The translations under genes and the position numbers were made by a program. The notes beneath the pieces are model-generated. The model saw only the letters and a program-made list of their open reading frames with translations, ran no database searches and was not told the DNA's origin. A stretch of 49,656 bases of DNA from Chloroflexota bacterium (lineage in GTDB: Bacteria > Chloroflexota > Dehalococcoidia > Dehalococcoidales > UBA2162): the NCBI GenBank assembly GCA_016190895.1, contig JACPPR010000012.1, positions 1 through 49,656 on the forward strand, given 5' to 3'. Shown piece by piece: positions 30,399-37,938 of this stretch (position 1 is its first letter; each line of letters opens with the position of its first letter).

Positions 30399-31628
30399 AT
30401 GTCATACACCAGAGTTTTACGTTGCCGGAAATGCGGGCAGGAATACCCGATAAAGCCGATGAACCTGTGCGAGTTATGTCTCAGCCCGCTCGAGGTGACC
30501 TATGACTACCAGGCGATGCGCGGAGCGGTGAGCCGCGAGAAGTTTGCCAGCGGACCTATCAGTATGTGGCGCTATAAAGACCTGCTGCCTGTCGAGGATG
30601 ATGTGATAGACATCGGCACTGGCTACACGCCGTTAACTAAAGCGACTAACCTGGGCAAAGAACTCGGGCTGGAACAGCTGTATATAAAGAATGATGGAGT
30701 TAATCCGACCTACTCGTTTAAGGATAGGCCTGTCTCCACGGGTGTTACCAAGGCGCGGGAGTTCGGCTTTAAGGCCGTAGCCTGCGCTTCAACCGGGAAC
30801 CTGGCGGCGAGCGTCGCCGCCCATGCTGCCAAAGCCAGGATGAAGGCTTATGTCTTCGTCCCTTCTAACACCGAGCCGGGCAAGCTGGTAGGGGCGGCCA
30901 TCTATGGGCCGACCCTGGTAGTGGTCAAGGGGAGCTACGACGATGTCAACCGTCTTTGCTCTACGCTGGCACAGAGATATAAATGGGGCTTTATCAATAT
31001 TAATCTCAGGCCTTACTATGCCGAGGGCAGCAAGACCCTGGCCTACGAGGTGGTCGAGCAGTTAGGCTGGCGCGCCCCTGACTGCGTGGTCTATCCCGTC
31101 GGGTCGGGACTGAGTTTTACCCGAATCTGGAAAGGGCTTGGCGAACTGGCAATGCTCGGCTTGACCGGGCCGGTGAATACCCATATGTATCTTGTCCAGG
31201 CGGCGGGCGCCTCTCCGATAGTCAATGCCTTTCAGTCCGGCTCCCAGCACGTTAATCCGGTCATACCCAATACTGTGGCGACATCCATTGCGATGGGCAA
31301 CCCGGCCGACGGCTACTACGCTTTGAAGATAGCCAGGGAGTCCGAGGGCGGGGCCTGCGCCGTGACAGACGAGGAGCTTATCGCGGGTATGAAGCTGCTG
31401 GCTCAGACCGAAGGCATCTTTGCCGAGGCTACGGGTGGGGCGGTGATTGCCTCGCTGAAGAAACTGGCTGCCGCGGGAACAATCAAGAAGGACCAGGTTA
31501 CTGTCGCCTATATTACAGGAGCCGGGCCGAGGTCTCAGGAAGTGGTCTCGGATATTGTCAAGCCTTTTGTGGTCGAACCCAACCTGGAATCGTTTGAAAA
31601 GGTGCTTGGGAACGAAATTACTAAGTAA
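30399..31628 (+). CDS. thrC: Threonine synthase
   Basis: 409 aa. The N-terminus carries a zinc-ribbon-like CRKC...CELC unit, typical of longer prokaryotic threonine synthases. The PLP fold shows TGYTPL, the lysine in NPTYSFKDRP, ASTGNLAASV, and a C-terminal ITGAGPRS. It converts O-phosphohomoserine to threonine. It follows the cystathionine enzyme by 12 bases, so the two probably share a transcript for homoserine/aspartate-family and sulfur amino acids. Confidence 0.9.
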   Translation: MSYTRVLRCRKCGQEYPIKPMNLCELCLSPLEVTYDYQAMRGAVSREKFASGPISMWRYKDLLPVEDDVIDIGTGYTPLTKATNLGKELGLEQLYIKNDGVNPTYSFKDRPVSTGVTKAREFGFKAVACASTGNLAASVAAHAAKARMKAYVFVPSNTEPGKLVGAAIYGPTLVVVKGSYDDVNRLCSTLAQRYKWGFININLRPYYAEGSKTLAYEVVEQLGWRAPDCVVYPVGSGLSFTRIWKGLGELAMLGLTGPVNTHMYLVQAAGASPIVNAFQSGSQHVNPVIPNTVATSIAMGNPADGYYALKIARESEGGACAVTDEELIAGMKLLAQTEGIFAEATGGAVIASLKKLAAAGTIKKDQVTVAYITGAGPRSQEVVSDIVKPFVVEPNLESFEKVLGNEITK

Positions 31629-31722
31629 CGTAATTCCCCATTCCGTGCTTGACACGGAATCCAGTTCCTAATTTTATTACTTGGAACTTGATACTTGTTA
31701 GTTATTGAATAGGGGGCTAAAA

Positions 31723-31986
31723 ATGGTAAAAAAAGCTAAAAAGACAGTCAAGAGACAGGTGATGTTTACCTTTCCCGAGAAGCTGATTACGGAACCCCTC
31801 ATCTATAACCTGGGCATCCAGTTCCACGTGGTGACCAATATCCGCCGGGCCGATGTCACCGAAAGCAAGGGCTGGGTAGTTCTGGAGCTTGAAGGGGATG
31901 AGACCGATATCGAGAAAGGCCTCGCCTGGATGACCGGCAAGGGGGTCAGGGTCGACCCGGTAGTCGGCGATATTGTCGAGGGATAG
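31723..31986 (+). CDS. NIL-domain protein, 87 aa
   Basis: After a Lys-rich leader (KKAKKTVKRQ), residues 12-85 form a NIL domain (MFTFPEKLITEPLIYNLG, then VVTNIRRADV, GWVVLELEGD). NIL domains are ligand-binding ACT-like modules found on methionine transporters and near sulfur-metabolism and Fe-S genes. RBS AGGGGG. It is 21 bases from iscS, and probably supports sulfur assimilation or sensing. Confidence 0.85.
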   Translation: MVKKAKKTVKRQVMFTFPEKLITEPLIYNLGIQFHVVTNIRRADVTESKGWVVLELEGDETDIEKGLAWMTGKGVRVDPVVGDIVEG

Positions 31987-32007
31987 GTCCAGAAAGGGGA
32001 TAACACT

Positions 32008-33174
32008 ATGAAACGAATCTACATGGATTATGCGGCAACGACACCGGCCCGTCCTGAGGTGGTGCAGGCGATGCTGCCCTATTTCACGGAAGCATTCGGC
32101 AATCCTTCCAGCATCTATTCATACGGCCAGGAGGCCAAAGCGGCTGTCGACCAGGCGCGAACCAGAGTCGCCAATCTCATCGGTGCCCGTGAGGAAGAAA
32201 TCGTCTTTACCAGCGGCGGCACCGAGGCAGATAACACCGCGCTGGTGGGCGTCGCTCTGGCTAATGAGTCAAAAGGGAACCACATTATTACCAGCGCCAT
32301 CGAGCATCACGCTGTGATAGAGACTTGCGAGTTCCTTGAGAAAAGGGGATTTACCGCCACCCACCTCAAGGTGGATAAATATGGTCTGGTCGACCCGGAT
32401 GATGTCAGGAAGGCCATCACCAGCAAGACGGTTCTGATTTCGGTGATGCACGCTAACAATGAAATCGGCACTATCCAACCGATTGCCGAGCTCGCCAGGA
32501 TTGCCAGAGAAGCAGGCGTCTATTTTCATACTGATGCCGTCCAGACGACCGGACACATTCCGCTGGACGTCAATCAGCTCGGGGTGGACTTGCTCTCTAT
32601 GTCGGCTCACAAATTCCACGGGCCCAAAGGAGTGGGTGCTCTCTATATCAAAAAGGGCACCCCACTGACGCCTTTCCTGCATGGCGGCGGGCAGGAAAAG
32701 CGGCGGCGGTCGGGTACCGAGAACGTGCCCGGTATCGTCGGTTTGGGCCTGGCTGCGGAGCTTGCCAGGCTTGAGATGGATGGTGAAGTCAGACGCTTGA
32801 CAGGGCTGCGCGACCGGCTTATTGCGGGCCTTATGGAGCGTATCGACCATGTTCGCCTGAACGGACACGCTACAAAGAGGCTGCCTAACAATGTTAATGT
32901 CAGCGTTGAATATGTCGAGGGAGAATCGATGATACTCAACCTCGACCTGGAGGGAATTTGCGCTTCCACCGGCTCGGCCTGCAGCTCAGGCAGCCTGGAG
33001 CCGTCTCACGTCCTTTTGGCCTGCGGGCTTCTCCACGAGCAGGCGCACGGCTCCCTCAGATTTAGCCTGGGTAAATGGACAGAAGAGGGGGACATAAACA
33101 GGGTTCTGGACGTGCTGCCCGGAATTGTCTCCAAGCTGAGGGCTATGTCACCCCTTTTGAAGAGCAAGAAATAA
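32008..33174 (+). CDS. iscS: Cysteine desulfurase, IscS/NifS type
   Basis: 388 aa. Starts [19 protein letters not shown] lysine in [10 protein letters not shown]; catalytic Cys in [15 protein letters not shown]. Provides sulfur for Fe-S clusters on the IscU scaffold encoded 160 bases downstream. The two genes are separated by the second copy of the long palindromic repeat. No fdx, hscA or hscB is adjacent. Confidence 0.95.
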   Translation: MKRIYMDYAATTPARPEVVQAMLPYFTEAFGNPSSIYSYGQEAKAAVDQARTRVANLIGAREEEIVFTSGGTEADNTALVGVALANESKGNHIITSAIEHHAVIETCEFLEKRGFTATHLKVDKYGLVDPDDVRKAITSKTVLISVMHANNEIGTIQPIAELARIAREAGVYFHTDAVQTTGHIPLDVNQLGVDLLSMSAHKFHGPKGVGALYIKKGTPLTPFLHGGGQEKRRRSGTENVPGIVGLGLAAELARLEMDGEVRRLTGLRDRLIAGLMERIDHVRLNGHATKRLPNNVNVSVEYVEGESMILNLDLEGICASTGSACSSGSLEPSHVLLACGLLHEQAHGSLRFSLGKWTEEGDINRVLDVLPGIVSKLRAMSPLLKSKK

Positions 33175-33175
33175 A

Positions 33176-33281
33176 ATAATACTACCAATACTACCGATAT
33201 TACAAATAAACCAATAAGAAACATTTTGAAATATCGATTTATTGGTAGTATTGGTATTTATTTGTAGTATTTGATATTGGG
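33176..33281. repeat. Long imperfect palindromic intergenic repeat, copy 2
   Basis: Same design as the copy at 28,384: AATACTACCAATACTACC on the left, TATTGGTAGTATTGG on the right and TTTGATATTGGG at the end. The two copies differ by scattered changes, so they are old or under weak constraint. It lies between iscS and iscU. Confidence 0.75.
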
Positions 33282-33332
33282 ACAAAAGGTGAGGGGTTAC
33301 TGAATAATCTAAGAAAGATAGGAGACCAAAAC

Positions 33333-33725
33333 ATGACTAATGCGGGTGCTATTTACAGCGAAAAGGTGATGGACCACTTCAGGAATCCGAGGAATGTCGG
33401 GGACATGGAAAATCCCGATGGCGTCGGGCATGTCGGTAACCCCACCTGCGGGGACATTATGGAGTTGTACATCCGGGTGAAAGACAACATCATTACCGAT
33501 GCTAAATTCAAAACCTTCGGCTGCGGGGCTGCCATCGCCACCAGCTCGATGGTTACTGAGCTAGTCATGGGGAAGACTATCGAAGAGGCGTTGGAAATCT
33601 CCAATAAAGCGGTCGTTGAGGCTCTCGACGGGCTGCCGGCTGTGAAGATGCACTGCTCGGTTTTAGCCGAAGAAGCTCTTAAATCAGCCATAGATGACTA
33701 CTTGAGTAAATCAGCCAAGAGATAG
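33333..33725 (+). CDS. iscU: Fe-S scaffold protein IscU/NifU-N type
   Basis: 130 aa. Contains the three scaffold cysteines: C39 (GNPTCGD, with Asp41), C64 (KTFGCGAAIA) and C108 (VKMHCSVL). Start YSEKVMDHFRNPRNVG is typical. It assembles [2Fe-2S] and [4Fe-4S] clusters with sulfur from IscS. No LPPVK box for HscA is seen (LPAVK instead), consistent with genomes that lack the Hsc chaperones. Confidence 0.95.
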   Translation: MTNAGAIYSEKVMDHFRNPRNVGDMENPDGVGHVGNPTCGDIMELYIRVKDNIITDAKFKTFGCGAAIATSSMVTELVMGKTIEEALEISNKAVVEALDGLPAVKMHCSVLAEEALKSAIDDYLSKSAKR

Positions 33726-33766
33726 TATGATACATCCGTATCGTCTGATAGCAGTGAGATGACAGG

Positions 33767-34717
33767 ATGAGCCATAATCACGAACACAATCACATAAGTG
33801 AGTCCAGCCGCAGCCGGTTGAAGATTGTTCTCGGCATCATCACCTTTATTATGGTGGTCGAAGTGGTCGGCGGCATTCTGAGCAATAGTCTGGCTTTGAT
33901 TGGCGACGCCGGGCATATGCTCGTCGATGCCCTGGCTATAGCTTTGAGTCTGTTTGCGATTACGATGGCGGCCAGGCCGGCGACTCTCAGCAAGACCTTT
34001 GGCTACCACCGTGTTGAGATTATGGCGGCGCTGGCCAACGGCGTCACCCTGGTCTTGGTGGCAGCCTATGTCTTCTATGAAGCCTACCAGAGATTCCTGG
34101 AGCCGCCGGTAGTCCGCGCTCCGCTGATGATGGGAGTCGCCACTATCGGTCTGGTGTCCAATTTGGCGGGCATGTTTCTCTTGAAGGGGGTAAGCCACCA
34201 CAGCCTGAATATTAAGGCCGCTTTCTGGCATATCATCGGTGATACCGTATCTTCGGTGGGCGTCGTCGCCGGCGGTGTCATCATTGCGATTACCGGCTGG
34301 GGTGTCGTCGACCCGATTATTGCGGTTCTCATCGGCTGCATCATACTCGTGGGAGCGGTAAGCCTGGTCAGAGAATCTGTGGATATCCTGCTTGAGGCAG
34401 TGCCCAAGCATATTGCTGTCGATGAAGTCATTAAATCCCTCAAAGCGGTCCCAGGTGTCGATGAAGTGCACGATGTTCATGTCTGGACTCTCACCTCGGA
34501 TATCCATGCCCTGAGCGCCCATTTGATGATTCAGGACCAGAGCGTCAGCGGCAGCGCTGAAATCGTGGATAAAGTGAACCATAACCTGAGCGAGCAGTTC
34601 AATATTACCCACACCACGCTGCAGCTCGAGTGTGAAAGATGCGCTACCTGCCCGGAGGGGACGGTCTGCAACATAATCAGGCCCGAAGAACCGGAGAAGC
34701 GAGCCGAACGGATATAA
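33767..34717 (+). CDS. Cation diffusion facilitator (CzcD/ZitB-like), 316 aa
   Basis: Six transmembrane segments with the two HxxxD zinc-site pairs, GHMLVDALAIALS in TM2 and FWHIIGDTVSSVG in TM5, and a cytoplasmic ferredoxin-like C-terminal domain (DVHVWTLTSDIHALSAHL). The N-terminus is His-rich (SHNHEHNHISESS). The end carries CERCATC, an extra metal-binding tail. It exports Zn, Cd, Co or similar ions by proton antiport. Confidence 0.92.
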   Translation: MSHNHEHNHISESSRSRLKIVLGIITFIMVVEVVGGILSNSLALIGDAGHMLVDALAIALSLFAITMAARPATLSKTFGYHRVEIMAALANGVTLVLVAAYVFYEAYQRFLEPPVVRAPLMMGVATIGLVSNLAGMFLLKGVSHHSLNIKAAFWHIIGDTVSSVGVVAGGVIIAITGWGVVDPIIAVLIGCIILVGAVSLVRESVDILLEAVPKHIAVDEVIKSLKAVPGVDEVHDVHVWTLTSDIHALSAHLMIQDQSVSGSAEIVDKVNHNLSEQFNITHTTLQLECERCATCPEGTVCNIIRPEEPEKRAERI

Positions 34718-35368
34718 CCGACGACCAGCCATCCCTCGTCATTACCCCGAAAATAGAACCCAACCAGGTTGTCATTGCGAGACCATTCCGACCGCAGTCG
34801 GAAGGCGAAGCAATCTGGGGGTGGCGTTTTCATACTTCGTGGTGCCCCGATTGCATCAGGGCATGAAGGATTGCTACGAAATACTTTCCTCTCCCCTTGT
34901 GGGAGAGTCCCGATTCACTTCCGTTCTTGCGGGATTCCGTATGAGTGAAACGAATCGGAAGATTAAAGGTGAGGGGTTAATTCATCTTTTGTGGTGCTGG
35001 TTGTCTAGCAATCCGTATCATTGTAGGATATAGACAATTTAGGCATTTTTGAATCGTAGTGGGCACGGCATGCCGTGCCCTTGCTATGTTTTACCGTGTC
35101 GCCCGCGGAATGTCTAAATCTCTCTCTTTCTCCCTTTGCCAAAGGGAGATGCCTGTCAGCTTGCCTCCCCCGTTTCAGGTATCCCCCTTTGGCAAAGGGG
35201 GACCAAGGGGGATTTTAAGTTAAGTTCTCTAGTTTCACTAAAGTCCGTATTTACCCGTATTTACATTGACACAATCCCTCTAATTCACTATAGTAGCGCC
35301 AATGGCTTGTCCTTCCGGTACCGGAAGGACCCGAAGGATTTATCTGAGTTTACCAAGGAGGAGATACC
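34718..35368. other. 651-bp intergenic region rich in dispersed repeats
   Basis: No gene found. It contains a unit with ATTGCGAG and GAAGCAATCT at its ends (34773-34817), a CTCTCCCCTTGTGGGAGAG hairpin (about 34889-34907), and two CCCTTTGSCAAAGGG palindromes (35131-35149 and 35183-35201). These are repeat families of the chromosome. The promoter of the alcohol dehydrogenase gene is probably in the last 120 bases, but no clear -35/-10 pair was identified. Confidence 0.7.
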
Positions 35369-36442
35369 GTGAAAGCTGCTGTCTGCTACGAGTTCGGAAA
35401 ACCCTTGGTGGTGGAGGAAGTGGACATCGACCCGCCGAAAAAAAGCGAAGTGAAGGTGCGCATCGGCGCCACGGCTGTCTGCCACAGTGACATCCATTCC
35501 ATTAAAGGAGAGCTGGGCGGGGGAGTGCCGATGGTAGCCGGGCACGAATCAGCCGGCTACGTTGAGGAAGTGGGGGAAGGAGTGACCTCGCTCAAGCCCG
35601 GTGACGAGGTGGTAGTCTCTCTACTGAAATCATGCGGGAAGTGTCTATTTTGCCGTACCGGGCGTCCTTACCTCTGCGAGGCCGATTGGCCCCACAACAG
35701 GGAGAGGCGTCTTCACAATAAGAAGGGGGAAGGCCTGCGAGCGATGGTGGGGGTAGGCAGCTTTGCCGAGTATGTTGTCGTTGACCAATCTCAGTGTGTT
35801 GTAGTCCCCAAAGAGCTTCCCATCGACCGGGCGGCGCTGCTGGCCTGCGGGGTCATCACGGGCTTTGGGGCGGTAGTTAACCGGGCTCAAGTTCCGCCTC
35901 TCAGCAGTGTCGCCGTCATCGGTATCGGCGGTGTCGGGCTGAACTCGGTGCAGGGCGCCGCCTTCTCGGGAGCCTATCCTGTTATCGCTGTGGATATTCT
36001 GGATAATAAACTGGAAGCGGCCCGGTCTTTCGGAGCCACTCATACAGTTAAGGCGACTGATAAAGATGCCGTCAAACAGGTGCAGCAATTGACGGGCGGC
36101 AGGGGGGCGGACTATGTCTTTGTTACCGTGGGCAGTACTGCCGCTATTCAGCAAGGCTATGTTATGGCCGGTCCGCGCGGTTTGATTGTTGTCGTGGGAC
36201 TGGCGCCGAGGGGCGAGACGCTTACCCTGCCCACATTTTTTGGCGGCGAGAAGATGCTCACCAGCAGCACTATGGGCACTACCCGGCTGGCTGTCGATGT
36301 GCCGAAACTGGTAGCCCTTTATCAGGCCGGCCGCCTCAAACTGGATGAGCTTATCACCAAACGCTATCCTCTTGAGCAAGTTAACCAGGCGATAGAGGCT
36401 GTGGAAAAGGGACAGGCGCTGCGAAACGTACTGATGTTCTAA
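35369..36442 (+). CDS. Zinc-dependent alcohol dehydrogenase (MDR superfamily), 357 aa
   Basis: Catalytic zinc ligands C38 (AVCHSD) and H59-E60 (AGHES); structural zinc C89, C92, C95, C103 (SCGKCLFCRTGRPYLC). Rossmann loop VIGIGGVGLNSV at about 185, with an Asp after the second strand (AVDILDNKL) favouring NAD. GTG start with AGGAGG upstream. The family includes aryl- and formaldehyde-type dehydrogenases; the substrate cannot be told. The gene appears to be monocistronic. Confidence 0.9.
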   Translation: MKAAVCYEFGKPLVVEEVDIDPPKKSEVKVRIGATAVCHSDIHSIKGELGGGVPMVAGHESAGYVEEVGEGVTSLKPGDEVVVSLLKSCGKCLFCRTGRPYLCEADWPHNRERRLHNKKGEGLRAMVGVGSFAEYVVVDQSQCVVVPKELPIDRAALLACGVITGFGAVVNRAQVPPLSSVAVIGIGGVGLNSVQGAAFSGAYPVIAVDILDNKLEAARSFGATHTVKATDKDAVKQVQQLTGGRGADYVFVTVGSTAAIQQGYVMAGPRGLIVVVGLAPRGETLTLPTFFGGEKMLTSSTMGTTRLAVDVPKLVALYQAGRLKLDELITKRYPLEQVNQAIEAVEKGQALRNVLMF

Positions 36443-36540
36443 AGTGGAGTTTCTAGAGTTTGTTGAGTTTATTGAGTTGAATTCCAAAGAGACGCCACGA
36501 AGTGCACGAACCCTATGAACTCCAAAAACTCAATGAACTC
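36443..36540. repeat. GAGTT/AACTC repeat flanking the four-helix-bundle gene (left)
   Basis: Contains GAGTTTGTTGAGTTTATTG and, inverted, AAAACTCAATGAACTCGG. A related, mostly inverted set lies on the other side of the gene at 36,934-36,986. Such flanks are often seen with dispersed four-helix-bundle genes. Confidence 0.6.
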
Positions 36541-36557
36541 GGAAAGATGGTGAAACT

Positions 36558-36963
36558 ATGAAGATTGAGAGGTTTGAAGACATCAAAGCCTGGCAAGCGG
36601 CAAGGGTATTGGTGCGAATGGTTTACCAGGCTGCGAAATATGACAAAAGGATTTGATAAAGATTTTAGGTTCAAGGAGCAAATAGAGAGCGCAGCGGTTT
36701 CGATAATGTCTAATATTGCTGAGGGGTTTTCCAGAAGGTCAACGAAGGAGTTTACCCAATTCTTGTTTGTTGCTAAAGGCTTGACAGCCGAGGTTCAGAG
36801 TCAACTCTATATCGCTCTCGACCAAGGCTATATCAGTCAAGAAAAATTCAGTGAACTATATGCTAAATCTGATGAGGTAGCTCGTTTGCTCTCTGGCTTT
36901 ATCCAGTATTTGCTCAGCAAGCAAAAAGAAAAACAAACTCCAAGAACTCAACAAACGCAATAA
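36558..36963 (+). pseudogene. Frameshifted four-helix-bundle (S23/avd-like) gene
   Basis: The proper start is ATG at 36,558: KIERFEDIKAWQAARVL reads as the usual N-terminus of four-helix-bundle proteins but stops at 36,654-36,656 (TGA). The rest of the family (KGFDKDFRFKEQIESAAVS, then IMSNIAEGFSRRS) continues in the next frame to 36,963. Removing one A from the AAAA run at 36,645-36,648 restores a continuous protein of about 134 residues. So the gene carries a single-base insertion, real or from sequencing. Its last codons run into the flanking repeat. Family function unknown; relatives are found as rRNA intervening-sequence proteins and as accessory proteins of diversity-generating retroelements, but no reverse transcriptase is present. 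Confidence 0.8.
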
Positions 36964-36986
36964 ACTCTAAGAACTCAATAAACGAA
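36934..36986. repeat. GAGTT/AACTC repeat flanking the four-helix-bundle gene (right)
   Basis: AGAACTCAACAAAC and AGAACTCAATAAAC in tandem; they correspond to the reverse complement of the left-flank motifs. They overlap the 3' end of the pseudogene and encode its Thr/Gln-rich tail. Confidence 0.6.
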
Positions 36987-37005
36987 CATCCTAAGTCAGG
37001 CTACA

Positions 37006-37042
37006 CCAAGAACCCCCCCGATATTATCGGGGGGGTTCTTGG
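37006..37042. terminator. Bidirectional hairpin terminator
   Basis: A perfect 17-bp stem, CCAAGAACCCCCCCGAT (37006-37022) with its complement (37026-37042), and a 3-base loop, between convergent genes. There is no long T-run, but the stem is very stable and suits termination from both sides. Confidence 0.7.
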
Positions 37043-37080
37043 ACGTTCTATTCGGTTGTTTGGACTGTTGTTGACGCTGC

Positions 37081-37707
37081 TTAGGGTCCTTTGTAATCGA
37101 TATTGCTGAACAAGGGTGTGGTGGGCCTGACAATCTTAAAAGCGGCCATGCTCTTCAAAGGTCCGCCACTACTACCGGCATGGCAACCATTACAGCCGGC
37201 GATGGCAGTGTCATAAGCCTGTTCGAAAGCCGCCTTATCCTTGGCCTCAATGGCTTTGATTAATGCGGCAAGGTTAGGGTCGGCCCAGGCTTTTACGGCA
37301 GCCGTTCGTGCAGGCCGGGTCACGTAGATACCTTTGACCGTTTCCTCAGACCTGTAAGCCTCAAACCGTGCCAGGTCCCAGTTGCCAGCCTGGGCGCCGA
37401 ACCACATATTATTGAAATAGAGAGTGAGTTCGACCATCCGTGGCGCCGTCCCTGGCTGGATTTTCCAAAGAGGCAGATTCCCATCATAAGCTGTAAAATA
37501 TGCTTTAACCGTTTCGTTCACTGTATTTTGGGTGACGCCAGCCCCACCCCCGGTCCCTGCAGGTCCTGGCGGTCCGACAGGTCCGGCCGGTCCAGCGGGC
37601 CCGGCACAGGCGGCTACAAGTAAGAGCACGCCAGCGATAATACCTGTCGTAGCTAGAGTTACCAGTTTCCTCTTCCCCAATAGTCTTCTCCTCAAGTTCT
37701 CCTCCAC
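37081..37707 (-). CDS. Monoheme c-type cytochrome lipoprotein, 208 aa
   Basis: Signal peptide with lipobox LVAAC (Cys34) after a basic start. It is followed by a collagen-like Gly-Pro stretch (GPAGPAGPVGPPGPAG) and a Gly-rich linker. A single haem motif, CNGCH, lies in the C-terminal third (about 173-177), within a helical domain. The protein is probably anchored to the outer face of the cell membrane and carries one c-type haem. The same Gly-Pro linker occurs in the decaheme gene upstream, suggesting that both serve one electron-transfer chain. Confidence 0.85.
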   Translation of the reverse strand: MEENLRRRLLGKRKLVTLATTGIIAGVLLLVAACAGPAGPAGPVGPPGPAGTGGGAGVTQNTVNETVKAYFTAYDGNLPLWKIQPGTAPRMVELTLYFNNMWFGAQAGNWDLARFEAYRSEETVKGIYVTRPARTAAVKAWADPNLAALIKAIEAKDKAAFEQAYDTAIAGCNGCHAGSSGGPLKSMAAFKIVRPTTPLFSNIDYKGP

Positions 37708-37870
37708 TATCTTATATTATTGATAAATGCCTGACCAAACTATCAAGCATATATCAGCAGAACTACCTATATTATCGGTGCTTTTGAGCTTGTTGTCTGT
37801 AAGGGTTTATCCCATATCTTGTAGGGAATCCCCCTGAGAAATGGAACCTGGCATTCGAGCGAAACGAGGG

Positions 37871-37904
37871 GAAAAAAGAAGCCCCCCGATTAATCGGGGG
37901 GCTT
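37871..37904 (-). terminator. Rho-independent terminator after the decaheme gene
   Basis: On the minus strand a perfect 14-bp stem (GAAGCCCCCCGATT, 37877-37890 with 37891-37904) is followed by TTTTTT. It lies 35 bases beyond the stop of the decaheme gene and separates it from the monoheme gene. Confidence 0.88.
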
Positions 37905-37938
37905 CTTCCTTAGATTGAGCTACTTAGATTGTTGGGCG

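Noticed and set aside
36558-36963. Diversity-generating retroelement (avd-like protein)
   Set aside because: No reverse transcriptase, template or variable repeat is nearby; the four-helix protein alone is not enough.
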